A DNA stretch of 64,000 bases from Bog-473 sp963838835 (GTDB lineage Bacteria > Actinomycetota > Acidimicrobiia > Acidimicrobiales > RAAP-2): NCBI GenBank assembly GCA_963838835.1, contig CAWITA010000024.1:1-64000 (forward strand), in the 5' to 3' direction. The stretch's first letter is position 1; the number at the start of each line of letters is the position of its first letter. A program made the translations under genes and the position numbers. The notes beneath the pieces are model-generated. The model searched no databases. It was not told the DNA's origin and saw only the letters and a program-made list of their open reading frames with translations. Shown here one piece after another: positions 1-8,638 of this stretch.

Positions 1-97
1 GATCGGCATCACCGCACCTCGCAATATGCACTCTGTACGGGCAACGCACGGTGTGCGTAGGCCTCTTGTTGGACGTGTCCCACGAGAAACTGTGCGT

Positions 98-899
98 TTA
101 CCGCCCTCGCCAGAGCGGTGCTCGCTTCTCGATGAAGGCGTTGAGCCCCTCGGTGACGTCTTGCGTGGCGAGGAGGCGGCGACCGATCCGGGCCTCGATC
201 TCGTACGCACCGCGAGCCCGTTCGGCGCGGAGAGACCCCGCAGTACGGCCTCTTTGGTTGCCTGAACGGCCAATGGCGCGTCGGCCGTGATCTCCTGAGC
301 CCACATGGTTGCTCGATCTTCGAGCTCTTCGGCGGCCACGACCTCGTTGAGGAGCCCAAGCTGCAAGGCGCGTCCGCGCTGACGGTGCGGCCGGTGAGCA
401 GCAGCTCCATTGCCGCAGGCCAGCCGATCTGTCGGGGTAGGCGGGCGGTGGTGCCGCCGTCGGCCATCAAGCCCCGCTTCGTTTCGGGGAGCCCGAACGT
501 GGCCTCGGGTGTGGCGAGGCGGATGTCTGTCCCTCCGAGGAGGTCCATGCCGCCCGCCAGGCACGGTCCGTCGACGGCGGCGATGATCGGTTTGTAGACG
601 TCGAGGGTTAGCAGCACGCCATCGGTACCGACCGACATCGGGATGCCCTGGTGCTCAGTACGGCCCTCGGCTGCGAGCCGTTGGGCCAGGGGGAGAAAGT
701 CTCGGAGATCCGCACCAGAGCAGAACGACACCGGGACGCCGGTGACGATCGCGACCCATGCGGTGGGATCGGCGTTGAACCGTCGCCACGCCGCCGTCAG
801 GTCTGCGAAGTGGAAGAGGTCGAGCGCATTGCGCCGTTCGGGGCGGTCGATGACGATGCGCACAATATGCTGCTCGTCGAGCTCGTAGTGGACGGACAT
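98..899 (-). pseudogene. Enoyl-CoA hydratase/isomerase (crotonase family), frameshifted
   Basis: Crotonase-fold enzyme expected to hydrate or isomerise a 2-enoyl-CoA during beta-oxidation. From the ATG at 899 the product reads MSVHYELDEQ, then the oxyanion-hole segment with CSGADL and the second conserved block with GGMDLLGGTDIRLA followed by FGLPETKRGL. Frame is lost near 385: the next frame gives LQLGLLNEVVAAEELEDRA. It is lost again near 220, where a third frame gives the family C-terminus ending IEKRAPLWRGR before the stop at 98-100. All parts are present, so this is a full-length gene with two indels, either a young pseudogene or an assembly error. The open frame running upstream to 1097 has no crotonase content and is not used. 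Confidence 0.85.
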
Positions 900-1146
900 C
901 GGGTTACCGGGCCCGTACCGGGTGCTTTCTCCCATCCCCGCAACCGTCGACGTCCGAGCCTGGACGGCACGTTGTCCAGTCGACTTCCCAATGAGACAGC
1001 GTTTGAACTGCCCTTGGATCAATTCGTCTCGCCGGGCCGAGCGGGTTCCCCGTCTTTCACACTCGGACACGCTCGACGAATTCGTGGACCATGTCATCCC
1101 CGCTCGACGTAGGTGTCGAGCGGAACCCCAAGCATTGCCGAATAAT

Positions 1147-1165
1147 ATGAGTCACAGCGTCTCAT
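1147..1165. promoter_or_regulatory. Candidate TetR operator (19-bp inverted motif)
   Basis: The sequence ATGAGTCACAGCGTCTCAT has arms ATGAGTC and GTCTCAT around a 5-bp centre, matching at 6 of 7 paired positions. It lies 65 bases before the ATG of the reductase-like gene at 1231. The same architecture recurs at 5986-6004 and 6024-6042, and a TetR gene lies between at 2728-3320. Operator function is inferred from recurrence and position. Confidence 0.55.
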
Positions 1166-1230
1166 GTCGAGCGGTCTCCAAATGTCGATACGCTCCGAAA
1201 TTGACGTCGAGCCTCTGCTAAGGGAGGGAA

Positions 1231-2330
1231 ATGGGCCCTTATCGGGTCGTGCAGTGGGCGACTGGCAAGGTCGGTCGGCGAGCGCTTGCCGCCATCATCG
1301 ATCACCCAGAGCTGGAGCTCGTGGGCGTGTACGTTCACTCGCTGGACAAGGTCGGCCTCGATGCGGGGCAGCTCGCCGGGACGGCGGACACCGGAGTCCA
1401 TGCGACGGATGACGTGGCCGCGCTGCTCGCGGAGCGCCCAGACTGCGTGTCCTTCATGGCCTCACAGCTCGACGTCCAGATCGTGGAGGCATTTTTGCGA
1501 AGCGGTGCGAACGTCGTCACGACGTCGAACGGCTATCTGACCGGGACGAACTTCGGCCTCGGGTTGCGAGAAAGGCTCGACGCAGCACGTGACGGCGGGG
1601 CGACCTTCATGGGCACGGGCTTTGATCCCGGCTTCGCGAACCTGCTCGCCGGCATGCTCACCGGAGCCTGTCGCCGAGTCCACTCCGTGAAGCTCGTCGA
1701 GACCCTCGACTGCACGGGCTATCCCAATCCTGACGTGTGGCGGTCATTGGGCTTCGGGCAGCCGATTCGCGCCCGACGCCTCGGCCCTCTCACCATCACC
1801 GACGACGGGGCACCGCCTCCATTCACGCCCGACCTGCCTGGCTTCTTCGACACGCTCGATCTCGTCGCCGACATGCTCGCGGTCGAGTTGGACCACAAGG
1901 ACGCGTTCGTGGAGTCTGCAGCGGCTCTCACCGATGTCGACCTCGGCTGGATGCGTATTCCCGCCGGTGCGCTGGCAGCCGTCACCCGGACCTATCTGGG
2001 CTATGCGCATGGCCGATCGATCGTCGAGTTGCGGGTCCGATGGACGATGAGCCCGTCACTCGACTGTGAATGGACCGATCCCGAGGGCTACTGGATCGAG
2101 ATCGAGGGCGAACCGCGGGTCGAGGCCGCGATCTCCTCCTCCCACCGCTGACGCCCGGCGTGTCCGATGAGCTCGATGTGATGAGCGTCCTCCTAGTTGG
2201 CACTGCGATGGCAGCGGTCAACGCTGTCCCGTTCGTATGCGAGGCCGCGTCGGGCCATACGACACCTGCGCAGCTCCCGATGTTCGGTGCTCGGCACATG
2301 ATCGTGTCGGAAGGTTCAGGCACGTGGTGA
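1231..2330 (+). pseudogene. Dihydrodipicolinate reductase-like NAD(P)-dependent protein, frameshifted near the C-terminus
   Basis: The N-terminal Rossmann segment begins YRVVQWATGKVGRRAL. The second half resembles the C-terminal domain of the 2,4-diaminopentanoate dehydrogenase family; the real substrate is unknown. The start at 1231 has a GGGAGGG ribosome site just upstream. The frame stops at 2151, but an adjacent frame continues with the family ending, including AAVNAVPFVCEA, to 2330. The intact paralog at 24347-25417 has the matching CVNAVPYVCEA, which places the frame break around the repeated tcc triplets at 2130-2145. Its operator and its place beside the P450, Rieske and crotonase genes suggest the same catabolic regulon. 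Confidence 0.8.
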
Positions 2331-2403
2331 GGAATGAGTACTCCTTCACGCGTCGCGCCGATCCGATCGGAACCGAGAACCTGGTCGCCTCGGCGATACG
2401 ACC

Positions 2404-2733
2404 ATGACGGACCCGCAACCGGTTGCCACGGTGTCCGTCCAGCCCTCGAACGTGCAGATCGACGTGCGCAGTGGCGAGCCACTAATGCGGGCCGCTGAAC
2501 GGCTTGGCTACCACTGGCCGACCATCTGTCACGGGCAGGCCGCCTGCACGGTCTGCTGGATCGAAGTCGACGACGCCGATGCTTTCGAGCTTCCTGGGCC
2601 TCTTGAGCTCAAGGGTTTGCAGCTCTTCGACGGACGCTCCTTCTACTCCGGGAAAAACGTCCGGCTGGCGTGCCAGGCGCGCCCAGTACGCGACACGACG
2701 GTGACCAAGCGGGGTGTCAGGCCCGCCTCATGA
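2404..2733 (+). CDS. 2Fe-2S ferredoxin (plant/vertebrate type)
   Basis: A 109-residue electron carrier. The cluster ligands are visible as C42, C48 and C51 (CHGQAACTVC) with the fourth cysteine C90 in VRLACQ, the usual C-x5-C-x2-C...C layout. It likely passes electrons to the Rieske oxygenase or the P450 encoded nearby; no ferredoxin reductase is present in the window. The ATG at 2404 directly precedes the domain. Its stop overlaps the 3' end of the convergent TetR gene by six bases. The gene is intact although its neighbours on both sides are frameshifted. Confidence 0.85.
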   Translation: MTDPQPVATVSVQPSNVQIDVRSGEPLMRAAERLGYHWPTICHGQAACTVCWIEVDDADAFELPGPLELKGLQLFDGRSFYSGKNVRLACQARPVRDTTVTKRGVRPAS

Positions 2734-3320
2734 GCCGCGTTTGGCCACGATTCCGGCGATGGCCTGGTCGATGACGCTCCGGACGTAGGCAGAGGTGACG
2801 GGTTTGCCGAGGAGATACGCCCGGTCAGAAAGTGCACCAGCGATCATGGCGACGGTGAGGTTGATGTTGACGCCTTGACGAAGTTCTCCCCGTTCGGCCG
2901 CGCTCGGCGCAGGGCCACGATCGCACCGGACCGGCGACTCGCGACGTTGTTAGCCACGAACGTTCGCATCTGTTGATCGTGCGCGGCCGCGGCGATGAAG
3001 GTCGGTGCCAGCAATGCGAGGGGACCGTCGCCGTATGACAGCTCGGCCAGGGGTTCGAAGACGGTCAGCAAGTCCTTGCGCAGGTCACCGGTGTCTGCCG
3101 GCTCGATGACCTCGGCGAGCTGATCGGCACAGAAGTAGAGGAGTGCGGTCTTGTTGGGCCAACGTCGGTAGAGCGTCGCCCGGCCGATGCCGGCGCGAGC
3201 AGCGATCCCTTCCATGGTTGTGGCAGTCAGGCCTTTCTCGGCGATCTCGGCGACCGCCCCATTCACGACCGCGATATCGACACCCTCGTCGTGCGGCCTG
3301 CCGCGACGTCGTTCGGTCAT
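2728..3320 (-). pseudogene. TetR/AcrR family transcriptional regulator, frameshifted
   Basis: The N-terminal helix-turn-helix is clear at about residues 25-55, with TTMEGIAARAGIGRATLYRRW. The ligand-binding domain follows until about residue 140, where the frame runs into ARPNGENFVKAS and stops at 2844. One base away, the next frame reads GELRQGVNINLTVAMIAGAL and continues to SVIDQAIAGIVAKRGS with a stop at 2728-2730, a normal TetR C-terminus. It is the last gene of a minus-strand unit (Rieske, P450, TetR) and would be autoregulated if the motifs at 5986-6042 are its operators. If the frameshift is real the repressor lacks its C-terminal helices and the regulon may be derepressed. Confidence 0.8.
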
Positions 3321-3362
3321 GTTCGTCAGTATGCCAAGTGGCTGGCGGCGTCAGTCGATGGT

Positions 3363-4586
3363 TCAGCCACAGATCAGTTCGAAGCGGTTGGGGCCGCGGA
3401 TCGGCCCTGGCTTCCACGACACGGCCTCGCGATCAGCGAGATGGAAGTCGGGAACAGCGGCCAGGAACTCCTCCAGGCCCACTCGGAGCTCCATCCGCGC
3501 CACATGGGCGCCGAGGCAGCGGTGGACGCCGGCCCCGAAGGCGATGTGTGCGTTGTGCTCGCGATCGAGCACGACGTCTTCGGCATCGCTGAACCTTCGT
3601 TCGTCGCGATTGGCCGAGGGAATCGATAGGAAGACCGGGGTCCCCCCGGGTATGGGGCACCCGGCCACCTCGGGGTCTGCGCTTCGCGCGCCTCGCACCA
3701 AAGAGACTGGCGCGTAGATACGGAGAAACTCTTCGATCGCGGTCGTCATGAGCAGGGGGTCGCCGGCGAGTCGCTGGCGGGCCTCGGTGTTCTCGGAAAG
3801 GAAGAGCAGGGCATGGGCCAAGGTGTTCGCTGTCGTATCAATGCCGGCGATCAGAAGCAGCTGTGCGATGCCGAGGCGCTCGGCGTCACTGAGTGGCGCA
3901 CCGCCGACCTCGGCGGTGAGCAAAAAGGTCAGAAGGTCGTCGCGTGGCTCCTGTTGACGTCGCGCCAGCAGCGCCGCGAGGTATTCGTGGATCTCCGTGC
4001 TGGCATCGATGGCAGCGCCAGGGTCGACGCCCTGGCCGTCCACGGTGAGCGCGATCCACTCTTCGAATCGTCGGTAGTCGGTGGCGTCGACACCAAGAAT
4101 CTGGCTGATGACCACCGTCGGCATGGGTAAGCAGTAGGACATGTACGCCTCGATCGTGCCGGTGCAGGCCCCGGCCAGCTTTCGGGCGGCGTCCCGGGCC
4201 ATGGCTTCGAGGCTGGCCGCCCGGGCCGGGGTGAAGAACGGCAAGAGAAGTTGGCGGTAGCGGGTGTGCGACGGTGGGTCCTGGTCGAGCGGCAGCACCG
4301 AGGGGCGTGCCTCGAGGGGTATGGCCGGCGCCGTCATCACGGTGGAGGTGAAAGTGGCATGGTCGCGCAGGGCGGCGTTGACGTCCTCGTAGCGCGACAG
4401 GACGTAGAAGCCATCGAGCTTGTCGCTGCGCGCCACAGGGCAGTCCGCTCGGAGCCGACGGAGCAGTGGGTACGGATCGGGCGCGAAGGCGGGGCTCCAA
4501 TAGTCGAACGTCTTGGCGAGGTCACCGCCGTCCGCATCGCCCGTGCTGGGGCTCATCGGTTCGATGTCCCTGCCCGTATTCCTCAT
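3363..4586 (-). CDS. Cytochrome P450
   Basis: An intact soluble bacterial P450 of 407 residues. Visible landmarks are the I-helix oxygen-activation motif AGIDTT (247-252), the K-helix ExxR at 286-289 in EEFLR, and the heme loop FGAGVHRCLG with the thiolate ligand at C357. It would hydroxylate a hydrophobic substrate with electrons from a ferredoxin such as the one at 2404. Its ATG overlaps the restored stop of the Rieske gene in an ATGA arrangement, so the two are translationally coupled and probably act on the same compound. The exact substrate cannot be read from the sequence. Confidence 0.92.
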   Translation of the reverse strand: MRNTGRDIEPMSPSTGDADGGDLAKTFDYWSPAFAPDPYPLLRRLRADCPVARSDKLDGFYVLSRYEDVNAALRDHATFTSTVMTAPAIPLEARPSVLPLDQDPPSHTRYRQLLLPFFTPARAASLEAMARDAARKLAGACTGTIEAYMSYCLPMPTVVISQILGVDATDYRRFEEWIALTVDGQGVDPGAAIDASTEIHEYLAALLARRQQEPRDDLLTFLLTAEVGGAPLSDAERLGIAQLLLIAGIDTTANTLAHALLFLSENTEARQRLAGDPLLMTTAIEEFLRIYAPVSLVRGARSADPEVAGCPIPGGTPVFLSIPSANRDERRFSDAEDVVLDREHNAHIAFGAGVHRCLGAHVARMELRVGLEEFLAAVPDFHLADREAVSWKPGPIRGPNRFELICG

Positions 4587-5906
4587 GCCGAGAGGTACTG
4601 GTCGAGTACGCGGTGATGGTGGAGCAGGTTGGCTTCCTGCACCGGGTTGAGCAGCGCCCCGCGGTAGCCGCGGGACTTCATGCCCCTAGCGGCCTCGACC
4701 AAGTTCGCGAAGTCCTGATTGTTGATAAGACCCCAGTCCTTCGTGGTCCAGTCCTCGTAGAAATTTGCGCTCGACGGGTTTTGGTTCGGAATCCGGTGGC
4801 ACCCACTCGAGGGCCCAGTAGTCCAGCAGCGTGCTGTCGGGGTTGAGGCCGTTGGGCCTGGCGCGGTACAGCGTGGCGTTGCCATGGGTGATGGGCCCGA
4901 GGAAGTTCGGGAAGAGATGGATGGTCCCTGATCCGCGGAGGTCCTTGTCGCTCAAGCCCTCGACGTCGATCCCGCTGCGGCGCATGGCGTTGAGCCTGAG
5001 CTCATCGAAGACCTTTCCGACCGACTTGCCCGGAGGAGGCCCGTTCTTCTTGAGATCTTCGAGGACGGCCTGGTCCTCACGTGGGAAGAGACCGGCGACG
5101 GCGTCGACTCGCTCGGCGAGCACCTCCGCTGGGTCGACGTCTTCTTTCCTGATGCCGAGGCGTGGGCTCGGCCCGGCTTCGCGTTGGCGATCTTCGGGCA
5201 CGTAGTAGCAGCTGTGTTGTTCGAGCTGCTCATAGGTGAACAGCGTGTCGTTGAACCAGGTCAGCATCTGGGGGTGGAGAGACTGCGGGTGGTAGCTCTC
5301 GTTGAAGGCGTCGACCGCGGTCTTCCAGTTGCACTCGAAGACGATCGTCCGGTAGGAGCGGAAGCGTAGGTTGTGGAACCGGTAGGTGGCGAAACGATCA
5401 GGGATGGTGCCGAGGAACGAGTCGAAGGCCTCGCAGTTCGCGTCGATGTTCACGAAGACGAACCCGCCCCACCGGCCAACCTGCACCTCGCCGAGGCAGA
5501 CAAGATCGTCGGTCATCGTTTCCGGGAATTCGTGGCGGTCCACGACCTCTGCGATGTCGCCTTCGAAGTTCCAGCGCCACCCGTGGTAAGGACAGCGGAT
5601 CTGGGAGGTGGGGAAGCTGCCCACACCCGACGCGAGGCGGGTGCCGCGATGAGGACAGGCATTGAAATAGGCTCTGATGTCTTCGTCATCGCTGCGGACG
5701 ACCAAGATCGACTGGTCGCCGAGGGTGTATTCGAGGAAATCCCCTGCGTTCGGAATTTCTTCTTCACGGCACGCCACCTGCCAGACGCGGGGCCACAGAC
5801 GCTCCATCTCGAGATCGAAGAACTCCTGCGACGTGTAGCGAGAGCCGGGGACGACAACCAGGCCGCCGGCTTGGCGTAAGGCGTGTCGGTCGTCGGTCAT
5901 AGTCAT
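4583..5906 (-). pseudogene. Rieske non-heme iron oxygenase, alpha subunit, frameshifted near the C-terminus
   Basis: Ring-hydroxylating oxygenase. The Rieske cluster motif is C84-P-H86 with C105-P-Y-H108. The mononuclear iron site is visible in NESYHPQSLH, with H206 and H211 preceded by E203. The catalytic domain runs to about residue 375, then the frame diverges and stops at 4686. The neighbouring frame carries a plausible ending, including NFYEDWTTKDWGLINNQDF and VLDQYLSA, to a stop at 4583-4585. That stop overlaps the P450 start (ATGA), which supports the restored reading. The break lies near 4770. The partner reductase is not in the window. Two candidate operators lie just upstream. Confidence 0.88.
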
Positions 5907-5985
5907 CAGCTCGTGTCCCTCTCGGATCGTGGGCCCCGGTCCGTCACCCGCTCTGGCGCCAAACTGGCACTCCGAGGACAGAATA

Positions 5986-6004
5986 ACGAGTCAGACCGTC
6001 TCAT
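5986..6004. promoter_or_regulatory. Candidate TetR operator, copy 2
   Basis: ACGAGTCAGACCGTCTCAT has the same 7-5-7 layout as the motif at 1147 and shares GAGTC and GTCTCAT with it. It lies in the 149-bp divergent region between the Rieske gene (start 5906) and the CoA-transferase gene (start 6056), so it could control both directions. Confidence 0.55.
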
Positions 6005-6023
6005 GCCCATTGAAGTCAGTGGC

Positions 6024-6042
6024 GTGAGACGTTTCGTCTCGA
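6024..6042. promoter_or_regulatory. Candidate TetR operator, copy 3
   Basis: GTGAGACGTTTCGTCTCGA contains perfectly paired GAGAC and GTCTC arms around a 5-bp centre, the cleanest of the three copies. Its centre is 38 bp from that of copy 2. It is followed at 6043-6048 by TATTCT, a possible -10 element immediately before the GTG at 6056, so a bound repressor would cover the CoA-transferase promoter. The -10 assignment is weak because no -35 is seen at normal spacing. Confidence 0.55.
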
Positions 6043-6055
6043 TATTCTAGGGCGA

Positions 6056-8458
6056 GTGACCGGGGGTCCGCTGAATTCACTTGCTGCGGTACGGGTGCTC
6101 GACCTCTCCGATGATCTGGCCGGGTCATACTGCACGAAACTGCTCGCCGATTCGGGCGCCGAAGTTCTCAAGGTTGAGCCCTCCTCGGGCCATCCGCTGA
6201 GGCACTGGTCCCGCACGGGGTCGCTGGGTCGAGATGGCGACCCGGACGGCGTTCTGTTCCGTTTCCTCGCCGCGGGGCAACGCAGCGTCGTCGCTGACCT
6301 CGACGACTCTGTCGGCCACGACCGGGTGCTCGAATTGCTGGCCGCGAGCGACATCGTGGTCACCAGCTCACCGGCCGAGCATTTGGATGCCCGAGGCCTT
6401 CGCTTCGCCGATGTCCATGAGGTGAACCACGAACTCACGGTGGTGTCTCTTACGCCCTTCGGCCTCATAGACCCGTGTAGCGGGGAGTCGGCGAACGACT
6501 TCCTGCTTCAGGCCCTATCGGGCTCGCTGCACAACCACGGTTCGTGGCGTGGCGAGCCGCTGGCCGTCGGCGGCGGCCTGGGCGAATGGATCGCCGGCGC
6601 CTACGGTGCCGCGGGCGCCCTGGCGGCGCGTGCTCGCCTCCATCGGACCGGCCGCGGCGAACTGGTTGACGTGTCGACCCTCGAGGCGCTCGCGGTGACT
6701 CTCGTGTGCTACCCATCGGTGGCGGCGTCGGTTCCTGGGGGGGTCCGCCGGCGGTCCACGGTCGAGATGGTTCCAGGCATCGAGCCCTGCAAGGATGGCT
6801 TTGTCGGGCTGACGACCCTCACCGCGCAGCAGTGGCACGACCTCCTGGCCATGATCGAGCGGCCCGATCTCATCGACGACGCGCAGCTCGACAGCCCCCG
6901 CACCCGCGTCGGCCGTGCGGCGGAGTTGCGTCCCGTCATCGACGGATGGACCGAGCAGCATCAGGTTGCTGAGATCATCGAACGGGCAGCCATGTTCCGC
7001 GTGCCTGCGGCGCCTGTCCTCAATGGCGCCACCTTGCCGCAATTCGAGCCGCTCGCCGACCGCGGGCTCTTCACCAGCAACCCCCGGGGCGGGTTCTCGC
7101 ACCCACGCTCGCCGTTCCGTAGCACGGCGACCCAGCCTCACCCAGTGGCTCCCGCTCCAAGCGTGGATGAGCATGCAGCGACGCCCTTCCGATCGGTCCG
7201 AACCGTGTCGCCGCGAAGTCGTTCAGGCGAAGACGGGTGCCTTCCGCTCGAAGGTATCAGGGTGCTCGATGTCACCGCGTTCTGGGCCGGTCCTTATGCG
7301 ACTCAGTACCTCGCCACGCTCGGCGCAGACGTGATCAAGGTTGAGTCCGTCCAGCGCCCTGACTCGATGCGATTCAATGTCAGCGTCTCCCCAAAGACCG
7401 AACGATGGTGGGAGCAGGGGTATCTGTTCCTCTCGGCCAACCTGAACAAGCGCGGCATCACGCTCAACCTCGGCGATGACCGGGGCCGGGAGCTGTTCCT
7501 GCAGCTGGCCGCCCAGTCAGACGTCGTCGTCGAGAACTTCACCCCCCGGGTCATGGAGACTTTCAAGCTCACCTACGACGCCATCCGGGACGTCCGCCCC
7601 GACGTTGTGATGGTCAGCATGCCCGGGTGGGGCCTGGAGGGACCGTGGCGCGATCGGCCGGGTTTCGCAACAACCATGGAGCAGGCCTCCGGCATGGCTT
7701 TCGTCACCGGCTACAACGACGGGCCGCCAATGGCGCCCGGTTTGTGCGACCCGCTCGCCGGCGTCCACGGGGCGTTCGCCGTCCTCGCGGCATTGGAGGA
7801 GCGCCGGACGACGGGCCGCGGCCAGCACGTCGAGGTGCCGATGATCGACCTGGCCGTGAACGTCTCCGCCGAGCAGATCCTCGAGTTCGAGGCCTACGGC
7901 GAGCTGATGACACGGAGGGGGAATCGTTGCATGCAGGCTGCGCCCCAGGGCGTGTACGCGTGCGCCGGGGTTGACGAGTGGCTCGCACTGTCGGTGACGA
8001 CCGAGGAGCAGTGGAAGGCACTGTGCGAGGGCATCGGCGCACGGTCGTGGGCCGCTGATCCGGAACTTGCGACCATTGACCAGCGGTATGCGGCGCACGA
8101 TCGGATCGACGCGGAGATCGGAGCATGGTGCGCGCATCGGGCGCTCAGCGCTGCCCTCGAAGGGCTCCGGGCTGCTGGGGTTCAACCGGTTGTCCCCGCT
8201 TATGCCATCGACGAGGACCACCAGATGCAGGATCGCGGCTTTTGGGAACCGGTCGTTCATCCCGTCGTCGGCGAGCACCGCTATCCCGGATGGCCGATGC
8301 GCCTCTCGGGGGGTGCCGGAGGCTGGTACCGATCGCCGGCGCCGCTCCTCGGGCAGCACAACGAGGAAGTGCTCCGCGGTTTGCTCGGCCTCGCGGCCGA
8401 TGAGATCGCCGACCTGCAACATGCGGACGTGATCGGTGAACGTCCGCTCGGCCTCTGA
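6056..8458 (+). CDS. Double-domain class III (CaiB/BaiF) CoA-transferase
   Basis: An 800-residue protein with two CaiB/BaiF domains in tandem. Domain 1 starts VRVLDLSDDLAGSYCTKLLADSGAEVLKVE. After a variable linker at about residues 350-390, domain 2 starts IRVLDVTAFWAGPYATQYLATLGADVIKVE. Such enzymes move CoA between acyl-CoA and a carboxylic acid, activating the substrate for degradation. Domain 2 has CDPLAG at the position expected for the catalytic aspartate. Domain 1 has GEWIAG there, so only domain 2 may be catalytic, which is inference from the family pattern. The GTG start at 6056 follows the operator region closely and might be leaderless. It is transcribed away from the Rieske-P450 unit. 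Codon use is less GC-rich than in genes beyond 13 kb. Confidence 0.88.
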   Translation: MTGGPLNSLAAVRVLDLSDDLAGSYCTKLLADSGAEVLKVEPSSGHPLRHWSRTGSLGRDGDPDGVLFRFLAAGQRSVVADLDDSVGHDRVLELLAASDIVVTSSPAEHLDARGLRFADVHEVNHELTVVSLTPFGLIDPCSGESANDFLLQALSGSLHNHGSWRGEPLAVGGGLGEWIAGAYGAAGALAARARLHRTGRGELVDVSTLEALAVTLVCYPSVAASVPGGVRRRSTVEMVPGIEPCKDGFVGLTTLTAQQWHDLLAMIERPDLIDDAQLDSPRTRVGRAAELRPVIDGWTEQHQVAEIIERAAMFRVPAAPVLNGATLPQFEPLADRGLFTSNPRGGFSHPRSPFRSTATQPHPVAPAPSVDEHAATPFRSVRTVSPRSRSGEDGCLPLEGIRVLDVTAFWAGPYATQYLATLGADVIKVESVQRPDSMRFNVSVSPKTERWWEQGYLFLSANLNKRGITLNLGDDRGRELFLQLAAQSDVVVENFTPRVMETFKLTYDAIRDVRPDVVMVSMPGWGLEGPWRDRPGFATTMEQASGMAFVTGYNDGPPMAPGLCDPLAGVHGAFAVLAALEERRTTGRGQHVEVPMIDLAVNVSAEQILEFEAYGELMTRRGNRCMQAAPQGVYACAGVDEWLALSVTTEEQWKALCEGIGARSWAADPELATIDQRYAAHDRIDAEIGAWCAHRALSAALEGLRAAGVQPVVPAYAIDEDHQMQDRGFWEPVVHPVVGEHRYPGWPMRLSGGAGGWYRSPAPLLGQHNEEVLRGLLGLAADEIADLQHADVIGERPLGL

Positions 8459-8496
8459 CCGGCAAGCACACAGACGGTGATCGACGGGAGGGAGCG

Positions 8497-8638
8497 ATGA
8501 TGACGACTGCGGGTGATGTCTCGGCCCCGGTGCGGATGCCCGACCCATTCTTCATCGGCGGCGAGATGGCCGCCCGGATCACGCTACGAGCCGATGCGTC
8601 GTCCATTCACGGGCGATTCGCCTTACAAGGGAGGGAAG
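8497..8638 (+). other. Short leader region with its own ribosome site, possible gene remnant
   Basis: A strong GGGAGGGAG at 8488-8496 precedes ATGATG at 8497-8502. The frame reads MMTTAGDVSAPVRMPDPFFI followed by GGE, and runs into the next gene in another frame. PFFIGGE faintly resembles the N-terminal FIGGE of aldehyde dehydrogenases, so this could be a dehydrogenase start cut off by deletion. It could equally be a chance open frame in the leader of the binding-protein gene. Confidence 0.2.
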
